Part shown: in pieces, positions 34,201-45,574 of the stretch
Layout of the letters: each line of letters begins with the position of its first letter
Numbering within the stretch: position 1 is the first letter of the stretch
DNA from: Wurfbainia villosa
Taxonomy: Eukaryota > Streptophyta > Magnoliopsida > Zingiberales > Zingiberaceae
Direction of reading: 5' to 3'
Assembly: GCA_025175895.1 (NCBI GenBank)
Contig: CM046004.1
Location: 12,077,011 to 12,141,010, forward strand
DNA: 64,000 nt
Program-made: the position numbers and the translations under genes
The notes under the pieces: model-generated
The model's database searches: none
Seen by the model: the letters and a program-made list of their open reading frames with translations, nothing else
Told to the model about the DNA's origin: nothing

Positions 34201-35489
34201 GGCCCATCTCGAAGGGTTTAGCACCCTTGAGCCCGTTTTACAGCGGTAATGACTTTCCTTATTGGAAGGTCGGATGGAATGCTTTCTTAAAACCCAAATC
34301 GAGATGTGGATCGTAATCAAACCGGTTTCACACTTCCTAATGAAGATGGTGAATCTTTGGGTTCACGATCAATGGTCAAATTCCATGAAAAAACAAGTAG
34401 AAGCCGATGCCAAGGCAACTCAAATCTTGCAATGTGGGTTGTCAAGGAAGAGCTCAACCGCGTCGGCCCTTCATTAGTGCAAAGGACTTATGGACCAAGC
34501 TAGTGGAACTACGAAGGCACCGGCGACACGAAGGTATGTAAAAGAGATTTACTTTTAAATAAATTGTATAACTTGAAAATGCAGGAAAAGCGAGACCGCA
34601 ACTCAACTACATGCTCGTATCCAAGACATCGCGTCAACCAACTCCATGCCATCGGACAAAAGGTCGAGAATCGCGACCTTATCGGTATTCTCTTAACTCG
34701 TTTCCTAGGACCACCTTGTGGGCATCCATGGTCGATGCCTACAAGGTCTCCAAGACCTTTCTAAGATTAGGTTAGGCAATTGTTTGAACTTGAATTACAT
34801 GAGCAAACTAACGTGGTCGAGGCCGAGAAGAGTATTGCGTTAGTTGCGAGGTTCCAAGAAGAAGAAGCCCCAAGCAAGCCACCCTCGGAGGAAGAAGAAG
34901 GCGATATCAAGCTCTAATGGCCAAGCCGAGAGCACGACTCGAAACCGAAGAAGAGTCGAGTCGAATCCGATGATGAGCTTCCATTCAAGACAAGCCACGG
35001 ATCCGTATCCGGTTCAAAAGAATCATTAAGGGTAAGTCGGTCGTTACTTAATACTTTGTATGGTGCAATTAAATTTTTAAATAAGAAACTAGCTAAGTCC
35101 GAGTCCAAGGTCGAGACCCTAATTGAGGAGGTTAACCTCCTCAAACATGAGGTCTCCTAACCTCTTCGACTACTCGTATTCAAGAGGAGGACTCAACTCA
35201 AGTTGAAAAGCTTGAAGTTGAGAACTCGCTTTTGAAAACACAAGTCGAAGACCTTAGAACGTTGGAAAGGTTCACTTTGGGATCAAGGGACTTGACCTCT
35301 TACTTGGATCACAAAGGGCCGTGTACAACAAGGCGGACTCGGGTTTAACTCAAATACAACCAATAAGTCATATATGTCTATAGTAAACCAACATAAGAAA
35401 AATGTCCAAGCATGGGTCCCTAAGACCACTTTGATTTCAACTTTAGGATCTAACATGTATTGGGTTCCCAGGACCAAATTCACTATGTG
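34201..35489 (+). pseudogene. A gag remnant, multiply frameshifted
   Basis: Opens at ATG 34201 (MAHLEGFSTLEP) but stops within 20 codons; the GNDFPYWKV block appears in a shifted frame near 34245. Further fragments are QAWVPK near 35408 and MYWVPRTKFTM ending at TGA 35487-35489. The tryptophan-valine-proline tail resembles the C-terminus of the gag-only family (YWVPRSVIDSR). No single frame carries the protein. Confidence 0.65.
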
Positions 35490-36129
35490 AATAGACCCAC
35501 TCGATTCAATGGTCGAGAGCCAATACAAAATGTATTTTGTTAAGTCTTAGAAATTGCATGCTTAGTTTTTCCTTTATTTTTAGAATGGTTAGATAGGACT
35601 CATAACCAACTAAAATCCTGCGAAAAGATTGAGCCTCGGGAGCCTCTTTTCAAAAATAAACCAACTAAAATCCTGAAAAGATTGAACCTCGGGAGCCTCT
35701 TTTCAAAAATAACTAGTTAGACCAAGATGTAGTCTCAAGTAAGTCGAGTTATCAATTTCTTGAAATTAGCTTTGTCTAAGGAAGTGGTCGTTGTTCCGAT
35801 CAAAGAAGGCCTCTGTGCCTCGCCACGACCTGGAAGCTAATCTCTTGAAAAGATTACTTGATGAGCTTAGACTAAATCCGAATCTAACCTAATGTTGGTT
35901 AATTTAAATTCATTAAAATTAATCAAGTAAAATTGAAAGTCATCTCACAGTAACACATAGGAATAACATGTTTTGATCATGTAGATATTGGTGAGATGAT
36001 TTAGGTTTAAAAAACTTACAAACAACCCTTTAGTAATTCCATTGATCCTACACTCTTAGAGTCGAAGAAACCATTAATATAGTTTTCGACGAAGGACACG
36101 AACCCGTTCAATCCTTAACAAAACCAACT
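35490..36129 (+). other. A inter-gene tract, no gene
   Basis: Non-coding. A ~58-bp segment (CCAACTAAAATCCTG...GGGAGCCTCTTTTCAAAAAT) is duplicated in tandem at about 35606-35720. Protease and integrase would normally lie here in a Copia element and are absent. Confidence 0.65.
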
Positions 36130-37640
36130 AGCAAATCAACTTATAGCGAACCCGACTCTGATCTTGAACTTGAATCTCGTCCTAACCCAAGTCATCCTAT
36201 CGACCAAGTGATAGATGACTCTAACCCAAGTCAAACTAGAACTCACCCAAGTCATCCTATCGACCAAGTGATAGATGACCCTAACCCGAGTCACACTAAG
36301 ACTCAAACAAATCATCCTATCAATCAAGTTATAGGTGATCCAAATTTAGGGGTTCGAACTAGAGCTTCATACCGAAACCTTAGTCAAATCTCGTTAATTT
36401 CCAAAATCGAACCCAAAACTATTGAACAAGCACTTCTTGATCCCGACTGGATTATTGCTATGCAAGAAGAGCTAGCTCAATTCACTAGAAATGAAGTCTG
36501 GGAATTAGTACCACCACCTAAAGAAAAATCAATTATTGGAACAAGGTGGGTATTTCGAAATAAACTTGATGATAAAGGTGAAGTAGTTAGAAATAAAGCC
36601 AGGTTAGTCGCAAAAGGGTTTAGTCAAGTCGAAGGTTTAGATTACGATGAGACCTACGCCCCGTGGCAGGACTAGAGTCCATCCAGAATGTTGTTAGCAT
36701 ATCTTGCACATCGAGGTTTTAAATTGTTTCAAATGGATGTCAAGTCAGCATTTTTGAATGGATACATTAAGGAAGAAGTTTCGTCGGTCAACCTCCGGAT
36801 TGAAAATCTAGATAAACGACCATGTCCTTAGACTTAAGAAAGCCCTATATGGACTCAAACAAGCCCCAAGAGCTTGATGCGAAGGCTTCGATCTATCTTA
36901 AGTCCAAAGGATTCAACCAAGGTTTAGTCGACCCAACCTTATTCGTTAAAACCGTAGGAAAAGAAATCTTTATAGCCCAAATCTATGTAGATGATATAAT
37001 TTTTGGAACTACCAACTCGATCCTGCTAAACGAATTCATCTCACTTATGGAAAGTGAATTTAAAATGAATTTAGTAGGAGAGTTAAGTTTCTTCTTAGGT
37101 TTACAAATTAAACAAACTAAAGATGGAATATATTTACATCAACAAAAATATACTAAGGACTTAATAAATCGATTTGGAATGCAAGATGCTAAAATAATTA
37201 ATACACCTATAGCAACTAATGTTAATATAAGCGAAGATGTAGAAGGAAAACCCGTTGACCTAAAATACTATAGGGCGCAATAGGAAGTCTCCTATACTTA
37301 ACGCGAGCCGACCCGACATTTTATTCGCGGTAAGTATGTGCGCAAGGTTACAAACACCTAACCCTAGTCAGCGTATCCTTAGATATCTAAAGGGCACGCT
37401 AAGCGTAGGTATTTGGTACCCTAGATCTACCGAGTTTAATCTAATCGGCTACTCGACTCCGACTATGCGGTAGTAAACTCGATAGAAGAGCACGCAGTGG
37501 TTGTTGTCAAATCCTCGGCTCGAGTCTAGTGAGTTAGTGCGATGGGAAGCGACATTGCGTTGCCTTATCTACCAGAAAGCTGAATCGTTGCGATGGGTGA
37601 GTGTGTCTCTCAGCTCCTGTGGATGAAGCACACTCTCCAA
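36130..37640 (+). pseudogene. A reverse transcriptase/RNase H, disrupted
   Basis: Frame 36208-36675 carries the N-terminal reverse transcriptase part (EPKTIEQALLDPDW, WELVPPPKE, GTRWVFRNKLD, KARLVAKGFSQVEG). It then stops just after YDETYAP. Further conserved pieces lie in other frames near 36720-36860. Frame 36822-37283 holds the catalytic IYVDDIIFG (YVDD at 36984-36995) and SFFLGLQI. RNase H-like sequence from 37284 to about 37640 is broken many times. The motifs are those of Sirevirus-type Copia. Numerous indels make it non-functional. Confidence 0.85.
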
Positions 37641-38336
37641 GACTTTAGCTTAATCTTTAACAACATTAAAAGTTAGGTACGTGCGTAATAGAGTAGGATT
37701 TAAATTTTTCTATATATGTACTCTATTTTTGCTTCTTTTTATGAAATTAGCCTAAGTCTTACCTTAGAAATATATTGGGAACTTGCTTGGACTTACAAAC
37801 CCTAAAATATATTTACAAACTTTTTGAGTTAAGGCAAAAGGGGGAGAAAGTCACAAAAGTAACCAAAATTAACCAAAATTAAAGGGGAAGAAAGTAAACA
37901 AAATTATTACCTTTTATATTAAGTAATTCCGATTACTTAAGCAACTATTAAGGGGGAGTAAAAATTATTTTTCAAGAACTCACCTTCGGTCAAGGGGGAG
38001 GTTACCTCAAAGGGGAGAACTTGAAACAATAATATTTCTCACTCATGCTTAATCTTTATGCTAGCTCACTCATGCTTAATCTTTATGCTAGCTCATTCAT
38101 ACTTAATCATTATGCTATTTTTCAAGAACTCACCTTCGGTCAAGGGGGAGGTTACCTCAAAGGGGAGAACTTGAAACAATAATATAGCTCATTCATATTT
38201 AATCATTATGCTAGCTCATTCATATTTAATCTTTATGCTAGCTCATTCATGCTTAATCATTATGCTAGCTTACTGTTATGCTTAATTTTTTCCTTAACTT
38301 TTGTGTCGGTTTGCCATGAATCAAAAAGGGGGAGAT
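37641..38336 (+). other. A 3' non-coding tract with tandem duplications, and polypurine tract
   Basis: A ~26-bp unit (GCTCATTCATGCTTAATC, then TTTATGCTA) recurs about seven times between 38038 and 38280. A ~67-bp segment starting TTTTTCAAGAACTCACC is duplicated at 37967-38034 and 38117-38184. The polypurine tract AAAAAGGGGGAGAT is at 38323-38336. Confidence 0.8.
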
Positions 38337-39706
38337 TGTTGGTGCAGTGGGCACCAAAGTCGAACCGGTATTTTGATTATGGCAAAAGGCTCAATAGTTA
38401 AGGGTATATTTGTTATCTTACGAGCTCAATTAAGTGTGCAGAAATGCTAAAGTTGAGCGGAAGGTCTGCGACACCCGGTGGGAACCGAGGTGGTCGGGCA
38501 ACGCCAGAGGGACTTCGGAGGAAGCCGAGGTACTCGGGTGAAGACCGGAAGCGAGGCTACAAGGTAAGCTCGTGTGAAAGCGAAGCAAGGTCGTTAAGCG
38601 TAGATCCGACCCAATACCTCCAATGGAAGGTCTAGGTCGAGATCAGATGGTTAGAACCATCGTACTTTATATTTTAAGCTAACTTGTCCTGCAGTCCAAA
38701 ACCCTGTGACTACAGTCAACTGCTAGTCAAGTTCCAGCCTCGAGAAGAGCTCGAATTTCAAGGGGGTGAATTTGGACTTGACTCATGTTTTGGTACAAAG
38801 GGTGATGTGGCATCAAGGTGGACATCCAAACCATCACCAAGCTTCCTTGTGGTGGACGCCCAAAATAAGGTGAGTTGGCACAAGATGGTTGGCTCCCATG
38901 ATGTGCAAGTTGAATGGCTCCAACAAGTTGGCGCCCAAGGAGGTTGGAGGTGGCACAAGGTGGTTGGATGAAACACCTCATCCTCAAGTTGGCCCAAGGA
39001 GGTTGGAGGTGGCACAAGGTGGTTGGATGAAACACCTCATCCTTGAGTTGGCACAAGAAGGTTGGAGGTGGCACAAGGTGGTTGGATGAAACACCTCATC
39101 CTTGAGTTGGCGCACAAGAAGGTTGGAGGTGGCACAAGGTGGTTGGATGAAACACCTCATCCTTGAGTTGGGATAAGAACCTCACCTTGGACACTACCTA
39201 TGTCTAAATTCATAGATCAATATCCATAAATAGACATGTTCAAGCCAAGCAAAGAACAAGAATTCAAGAGCTCTCAACACGCCGTCGTAACGCCGCTACT
39301 ACTACTCACATTTGCTACGACGAAGTGCCGCCGACAACGAAAGCTACATCTTCTACTTATAAGAGTTGTCGGTATATTTATTTAAGTTCTACTTCTTTAA
39401 ATTGTCTTTGTGCTTTAATCGTAACAAGGAAAGGGGGAGTGTCCCTTTGCCTTGATTTCTTTTTGTAATCGTTGCTCCTACTTCCAACGAAGAGGAGTGG
39501 TTTTAGTGAATTGCCCTCCGTACGTGATCAAGGATCACTAGGGCCGTGGATTAGCAATCGGAAGATTGTGAACCACGTAAAAATATCTTGTCTACTTTAT
39601 ATTTCCGCTGTGCATTCTCTACTTGCTTTTTACTTATTGCAAAAGTTTTTAACGACACCGTATCGCTATTCACCCCCCCCCCTCTAGCGACACTTTCGAT
39701 CCAACA
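38337..39706 (+). repeat. A 3' LTR (1370 bp)
   Basis: Partner of 32483-33841, directly after the polypurine tract. It contains tandem units at 38924-39163 and ends in a C run followed by TCTAGCGACACTTTCGATCCAACA. Confidence 0.92.
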
Positions 39707-40093
39707 ATTTCCATGCCAAGACCATGCTTGGACTTTCCTTTGTGTCAAGTACTCAAGACTTGGACTTTCCCAAATGCCAAGTACCCATGACTTGGACTTT
39801 CCATGCCAAGTACCCATGACTTGGACTTTACCTTGCCAAGACCCATGCTTGAACTTACCCTTGATCACATGGTCAACTCTAGTCAACCATCAAAGTCTCC
39901 CTCGAGTCAAACTCAAGTCCGGTCAATTATAACCTGGGTTGATTGCTCCAACAATCTCCCCAACATATTAACCGACATCAATGTCCAACATCAATGTCAA
40001 CCACTTTGTCAAACATCCTATGTCAAACATCAAAACAACACTCGAGTCAAACTCGAGTATGGTCAATCGTGACCTGGGCCGCTTGCACCAACA

Positions 40094-41960
40094 ATCTCCC
40101 CCTTTTTGATGTTTGACAAAAACAAACCTTGAGTTAGGCCCCTAACTCAAATTCCCTTACCAATTATCCAAATTGGTAATTTAATCTTCTCCCCCTTTTT
40201 GACATACATCAAAAAGGTTATCTCTCCAAGGAGGTCAATGTCTCATGTCCCAATGAGATCTTACAATCTCCCCCTTGATCCAAAAATACCTAGGATGCCT
40301 ACCATCTTCCTAGTGATAAGTTCCATATCACTCAAGAGAGGCAATCCTATACTCTCTCCCAATTTCCAAATTGGGTTTCTCAAACTCCCATCAATTTTCC
40401 CAATTGATGATACTCTCCCAATAATTTCTCCCCCTTCAAGAAGAGAAACACATCCATCATCCCAAGATGGATAACTCCCCCTAAAGGCTTGCTCCCCCTT
40501 GACCATTGCACCAACAATGTCCTTGGGAAGTCCCTAAGCCAATAGAAACTCTAAACCATCAAAATTAAGGTTAAAAGTTCAAACTTGAACTTTCCACACC
40601 CTAAATTTGATACTTTGACCTAACACCTCTCCTAATCCATATCCAATGGATTTCCACCCTTTATAATGCTTCCCAAAGCATATCCTAGGGTTAGGAGTGG
40701 TTAGGGACCTTTACCATGGTTGAAAATGGGCTAAACAAACCTTGTTAACCCGAAATCAGACCTGGCAATGACTCGACAGAATCACCGATCGCCACTCACA
40801 TCACCGACTACCACACAGGATTGGTGATGATAGCAAAATCTCGATTTTCAGCTATCAGAAATGAATTTTAGAAATTCATAAATAATTATATATAATTCGA
40901 AAAATCGTGAAAATTCATACGTATAATACTTATGACACACACAATGGGTGAAAAATATTTGAAAATTATTTTACCCATAAAATATCGATTTTGATACAAA
41001 ACTCAAAGCCATTGAAATTTTCAATATTTTGGCCCTATTTTGTATCAACTTCATCAATGGTGATTGCTATCAAAAGATAGACTTCACCAAGGTTTTTCAA
41101 AATGATTTAAAAATGTTTTCAAAATCTTATTTTGGATCATATTCCTTGGGCTCTATGTACATGACTTGTACACATGCTCTCCCAATGATCCACATGTTGA
41201 GTTAAGATGAGTTTGGGTTCAACTAGATGCAAACACTATGCACCTTGAACTTAACTCATATCCTAGCATCTCACATGTATCTAGGGTGTATAAATACACA
41301 TACATGTCAATTGGATGTGAGATGTGGGTTTTGGTTCATTTAATCTAGGGTTTCATGCATTCTCTAAGGCAACCCTACTTGATTCCCTTATAAATGGGAC
41401 TTCAAGTCATGTCATAGTCCTTAAATCAATTTCAACCAAAATGTCTTAAATTTATGAATGATTATGGCATTTAGAGATGATATAAATAAGCATATGCTCA
41501 TAATCATGATGTCATGGCATAAGATGAAATCTAAAAACACATGACATTTGAAATCTTAATCCTAAACATGAACATGACATATGAAAAGATTAAAATAAAC
41601 ATGATGTCATGTTATATGGCAAACAAAGCATGGCATATAAAATATATAGGTATAGTAATACCTAAATTTTAATATTAATTGTCATTTGATATAATTAGAT
41701 ATATTTTGTCATATTATCATTAATCTCCCTAGTGTGCCATAAACCCAAAATGGAAAACTAAATTGTGTCAATTTAATCATTTTATCAAACTTCTCAAATA
41801 ATATTGGCACATCCTAAAATCTTTTAGGATTAAAGCTCAAATGTATTTTCAAGGTAATCATAACCTTGAAAATATCCTAAAGTGCCACCTTTACCATGGT
41901 TGAGTTAACTACTCATCCAATCAAGGTTGGCACACTCTAAACCCACCTAGCGTGAATCAA
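40094..41960 (-). other. B polypurine tract and non-coding internal tract
   Basis: Minus-strand AAAAAGGGGGAGAT starts the tract next to the LTR. The hairpin CTATCAAAAGATAG is at 41067-41080 and the CATG-rich block at about 41460-41640. At 40767-40840, GTCGACTG motifs present in G (10784-10865) are replaced by CCGATCG-like words. No credible gene. Confidence 0.75.
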
Positions 41961-43640
41961 TCACGCTCTTAGGAACCCAAAACCGATTTGAGCTCCTAGG
42001 TTAATTAGATATTCCTTAGGGATAACCTCCCTAGATACCTTCCTAATGACCCTTCTAGGCTTATTAGCCTTGGTCATTTGGGTCTTACCATGGTTAATCT
42101 TAGGGATTGCCTCCCTAGTAACCTTCTTAGTGGTCACCCTAGGTTTCCTAGAAACCCTAGCCACTAGGCACAACCTTTGGTCAACCTTAGGGATGACTTC
42201 CCTATTGACCTTGGTCTTCCTAGACCTAGTTAGTGTCCCATAGTCTAATGGAACACTATAGTAAGCCACCTTGGGCTTAGGTTTGTGACCCAAACCTTTC
42301 TTGCCCTTGGTTGACTTTTGACTCTTAGGTCCTAGATGTTGACTTTGACTTTTTGACCTAGGAGTTTGACCATTAGACCCTTGAAATTGATTTTGTATAT
42401 TCCTAAGGGTCTTTTCTAGTTTTTCAAGCCTTGACCTCAAGGCTTGATTTTCAACCTCTAATTGCCCAATTGATTTTTGATTAAGTTTTTGGGCATTTCC
42501 ATTTTCTCTAGGCATATGCCTACCCTTCTTAGGGTTAATGCCTAAGTGGTTTTCTATTTTCCTAATGCTTTCCTTAGGAAGAGTTTTTCTAGGGACATTA
42601 GTCCCAAATTTCTCCTTTGAAAAATTTACCCTCTTGGCTCCTAAGCAAAATTCCTTACTTCTAGCATGCTCTTTATGATAAATAGCAAGACTATTAAAAT
42701 TATTCCTAGCATGTTTTTGACTATAAGAATTAGAAAGAGCATTACTAAAATATACCTTATGGTTAGCCTTAGCTCCCCCTACATGTGATGCTCCTTCTTG
42801 CCCCTTCTTCTTCCCCCTAGGGCATTGACTCCGATAATGCCCCTTTGAATTGCACTTGAAGCATATGATGTGCTCCTTGCTCTTTTGACTTGGGGCACCG
42901 GCATCCTTGACTTTTGGTGCCGGTGGAGCTCTCCTAACCTTCTTTGGGCACTTGCTCTTATAGTGCCCAGTTTCCCTACACTCAAAACATATTATATACA
43001 TTTTATTATTAACACATATGTTTGAGTTACCTAGATTAATGGAGACCAGAATTGGACTTTGGGCTTCTTCATCTTGACCGGATGTCGAAGCTTCTTCTTG
43101 ATGTTCCGGTGTGGAAGTTCTCTCCTCCCCCTCAATACTTGAGGTGGATGCTTCTTCCACCTCTTCCACCTCTTCTTTCTCCGATCCGGAAGTCGACTCC
43201 CTATCAACTTCCGACTCCTCAAGCTCTTTAGATGGGGATGTGCTTGCTTGAGCTTGAGAAGGTGATGGTCCTTCTTTTTGGACCGGTGATAGACTTTCAT
43301 GAAGCTTGGCCAAATCGCTCCATAGCTCCTTGGCATCCACATAGTCACCTAGGCTACACAAGAGGTCATTAGGAATTAAATCAAAAATGAATTTGATTAC
43401 CTTCTTGTTTTTATCGAATTGTTGGAGTTGATCCTCACTCCACTTCTTTTTCTTGAGAAACCCTCCCTTTGGTCCCTTAGGATATTCAAATCCTTCCATT
43501 AACACGGACCACTCCTCAAGGTCTCTCATCATCAAAAAATCTTCAATTCTCGCCTTCCAAGAATTGAAACCTTCTCATCCATAGAAGGCATACGGAATTG
43601 GGGTGTTGATATCCCATCCCAATTGTCCTTGGACTTCCAT
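41961..43640 (-). pseudogene. B gag, near full length but interrupted
   Basis: The family start lies at 43640 (MEVQGQLGWDIN), but an in-frame TGA at 43575-43577 (codon 22) interrupts it. An uninterrupted frame runs from ATG 43535 to 41961, 524 codons. It has the Gag-like region (LGDYVDAKELWSDL), an acidic linker, knuckles CFECRETGHYKSKC and CFKCNSKGHYRSQC, a coiled-coil-like ENQALRSRLEKLEKTL and the KV/IP modules. A frameshift near the end replaces the WVP...IDSR tail. A shortened protein from 43535 is possible but would lack the first ~35 residues. Confidence 0.82.
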
Positions 43641-43692
43641 CTTTTCCTCTAGCGTCTTGACTCCGGGTTGTTAATCTGTAGAAGAGCCCCGG

Positions 43693-43704
43693 GCTCTGAT
43701 ACCA
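43693..43704 (-). other. B primer binding site
   Basis: Minus-strand TGGTATCAGAGC, two bases from the LTR edge at 43707. Confidence 0.9.
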
Positions 43705-43706
43705 CT

Positions 43707-45256
43707 TGTTAGGACATGTGCGCCCGCTAGAGGGGGGGTGAATAGCGTCGTGCTAATTGTGATGGAAATCGTTCGTGTGCTTGTCTACAATTTTCGTTAG
43801 CGCAGCGGAAACAAAGATAATAAAGCAATAACGAAAACACAAACACACAAATGCAAGGATATAACGTGGTTCGGAATCGAACGGTTCCTACTCCACGGAT
43901 CGAGCTCTAACGAGCTCTAGCGACGCCAATGCAATCACTAATCAATAAACTCCTTCTCAACAACAAGTCGGAGGCGGAGAAACCTCGTACAAACGTTTAC
44001 AATAATAAACGAAAGAAATACAAGCAAATACAAGTGAAAATGTAAAGAACACTTTCCAAACTAGGGTTTTGAGCGCTTGCTTGTCGGTTGCTTGGATGAG
44101 CTTGAAGGACCCTGAAATGCACCTAAAAATCACCTTCAAATCGCCTCACCAAAGCCCCCAAAGAACTGATGATGAAATCCTCCACGAGCTCCCCTTTTTA
44201 TCTTGCGTCGGGGCTGGATTTCCGCCTATCAATCGACTGCCATAAGTCCCCAGTCGACTGATGCCACTGTTGTTGTGAGACAATGGCTCAATCCACGTCG
44301 GACAAGTTCCAACAGGACTCTTGCGATCGCCAACATTGGCGAATGATCGCCGCCGTAGTCGATCGCTGGCGCGACTACGGAGCGCTTGTGCTCGACCTGA
44401 ACTAGCGATCGATCGTCGACCCTTGCGATCGTCAGATATCCCGATCGCCTCCAATGAGCAATAACGCGAGCAATTTCAGCTCTAAAGCGCAAATAACTGT
44501 CGACTCACGGCAGTCGAACCGGCCATATTGTCAGTCGACTGCCAACCTCAAACATGAGGTTTTAACCCAAGTATGGTGCCCCCCATACTTGCTTGACCAC
44601 CCTTAGCCTAGACCTAAGCCTTCTGGCCACCTCCATCAGCCTCACGCCTCTCGGATCCCTCCAAGTCATCCATGACTTGTTCATCCATCGCGCTAGCCTC
44701 CAGGTGCTTCCCTCGGCTATGTCATGCTAACGGTGTCTACACCGCCAAGGCACATTGGACTTACGCCGCTAAGACTCCGCTTGGACTTTACGCCGCCAAT
44801 ATCAATCCCCTTGGACTTCTCAAATGTCAAGACTCAAGCTTGGACTTTCCCTTGCCAACCCATGTTGGACTTTCCATGCCAAGACCATGCTTGGACTTTC
44901 CTTTGTGCCAAGTACTCAAGACTTGGACTTTCCCAAATGCCAAGTACCCATGACTTGGACTTTCCATGCCAAGTACCCATGACTTGGACTTTACCTTGCC
45001 AAGACCCATGCTTGGACTTACCCTTGATCACATGGTCAACCCTAGTCAACCATCAAAGTCTCCCTCGAGTCAAACTCGAGTCTGGTCAATTATAACCTGG
45101 GTCGATTACTCCAACAATCTCCCCAACATATTAACCGACATCAATGTCCAACATCAATGTCAACCACTTTGTCAAACATCCTATGTCAAACATCAAAACA
45201 ACACTCGAGTCAAACTCGAGTATGGTCAATCGTGACCTGGGCCGATTGCACCAACA
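43707..45256 (-). repeat. B 5' LTR (1550 bp)
   Basis: Begins TGTTAGGACATG, ends GATTGCACCAACA on the plus strand. Paired CTCGAGT motifs occur twice (about 45064-45080 and 45203-45219). An internal AACAATCTCCCC at 45114-45125 repeats the LTR-end/polypurine layout. TATA-like site on the minus strand at about 44193-44202. Confidence 0.92.
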
Positions 45257-45261
45257 CACAT

Positions 45262-45574
45262 TCCATATCCCTGTCTACAATAAATAGGGCCCACAGATAG
45301 GTCTTGGGAATCTGCTAGCTCTTGGAATTCCCTAGCCTTTTCTTCAACAACCCCCTTCCTAGGCTGGGCCTCTGAGGGAAGAGAAAAATTGCTGCATAAA
45401 ACTCAAGTAGATTATCGCCTGAAGACCTAGTCATCCACACAAAAAAATACAATGAGAAACAAATATAGATAATAAGAAAGATAATAATAATAAAAGAAAA
45501 AGAAAACAAACAAACAAACAACAGTTTAAAGACAAAAAACCCATTAAAGTTCTCCGGCAATGGCGCCAAAATTT
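45262..45574 (-). other. C leader and primer binding site
   Basis: The primer site 45551-45569 reads TGGCGCCATTGCCGGAGAA on the minus strand, an Athila-type variant, six bases from the LTR. The rest is a T-rich leader (minus strand) and the start of a decayed frame. C continues at 31306 across element B. Confidence 0.8.

Larger units (their letters stand above)
32483..39706 (+). mobile_element. Element A: Copia (Sirevirus-like) element inserted in B's LTR
   Basis: 5' LTR 32483-33841, degenerate primer site, broken gag, broken reverse transcriptase/RNase H, repeat-rich 3' tract, polypurine tract (38323-38336), 3' LTR 38337-39706. Flanks are CTTTC (32478-32482) and ATTTC (39707-39711), an imperfect TSD. 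No protease or integrase remains between gag and reverse transcriptase. It is the innermost element and the only polymerase-bearing Copia in the nest. Confidence 0.9.
31312..40093 (-). repeat. B 3' LTR, split by element A (31312-32482, 39712-40093)
   Basis: Begins TGTTAGGACTTG and ends TTGCACCAACA on the plus strand. TATA-like site on the minus strand at 31797-31806. The block 31920-32150 is CGATCG-rich where E has GTCGACTG palindromes. Near its end it contains an internal AACAATCTCCCC (39949-39960), which looks like a former LTR end plus polypurine tract. Confidence 0.9.
31312..45256 (-). mobile_element. Element B: gag-only LTR element inserted in C
   Basis: Perfect TSD CACAT (31307-31311, 45257-45261). 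Minus-strand order: 5' LTR 43707-45256, primer site 43693-43704, gag (43640 to about 41961), non-coding tract, polypurine tract, 3' LTR (31312-32482 plus 39712-40093, split by element A). Same family as E, F, G and K. LTR lengths agree once A is removed (1553 and 1550 bp). Confidence 0.93.

Noticed and set aside
36136..36327. Minus-strand repeated frame with RVIYHLVDRM units
   Set aside because: It is antisense to a tandem repeat in the linker before A's reverse transcriptase on the plus strand.
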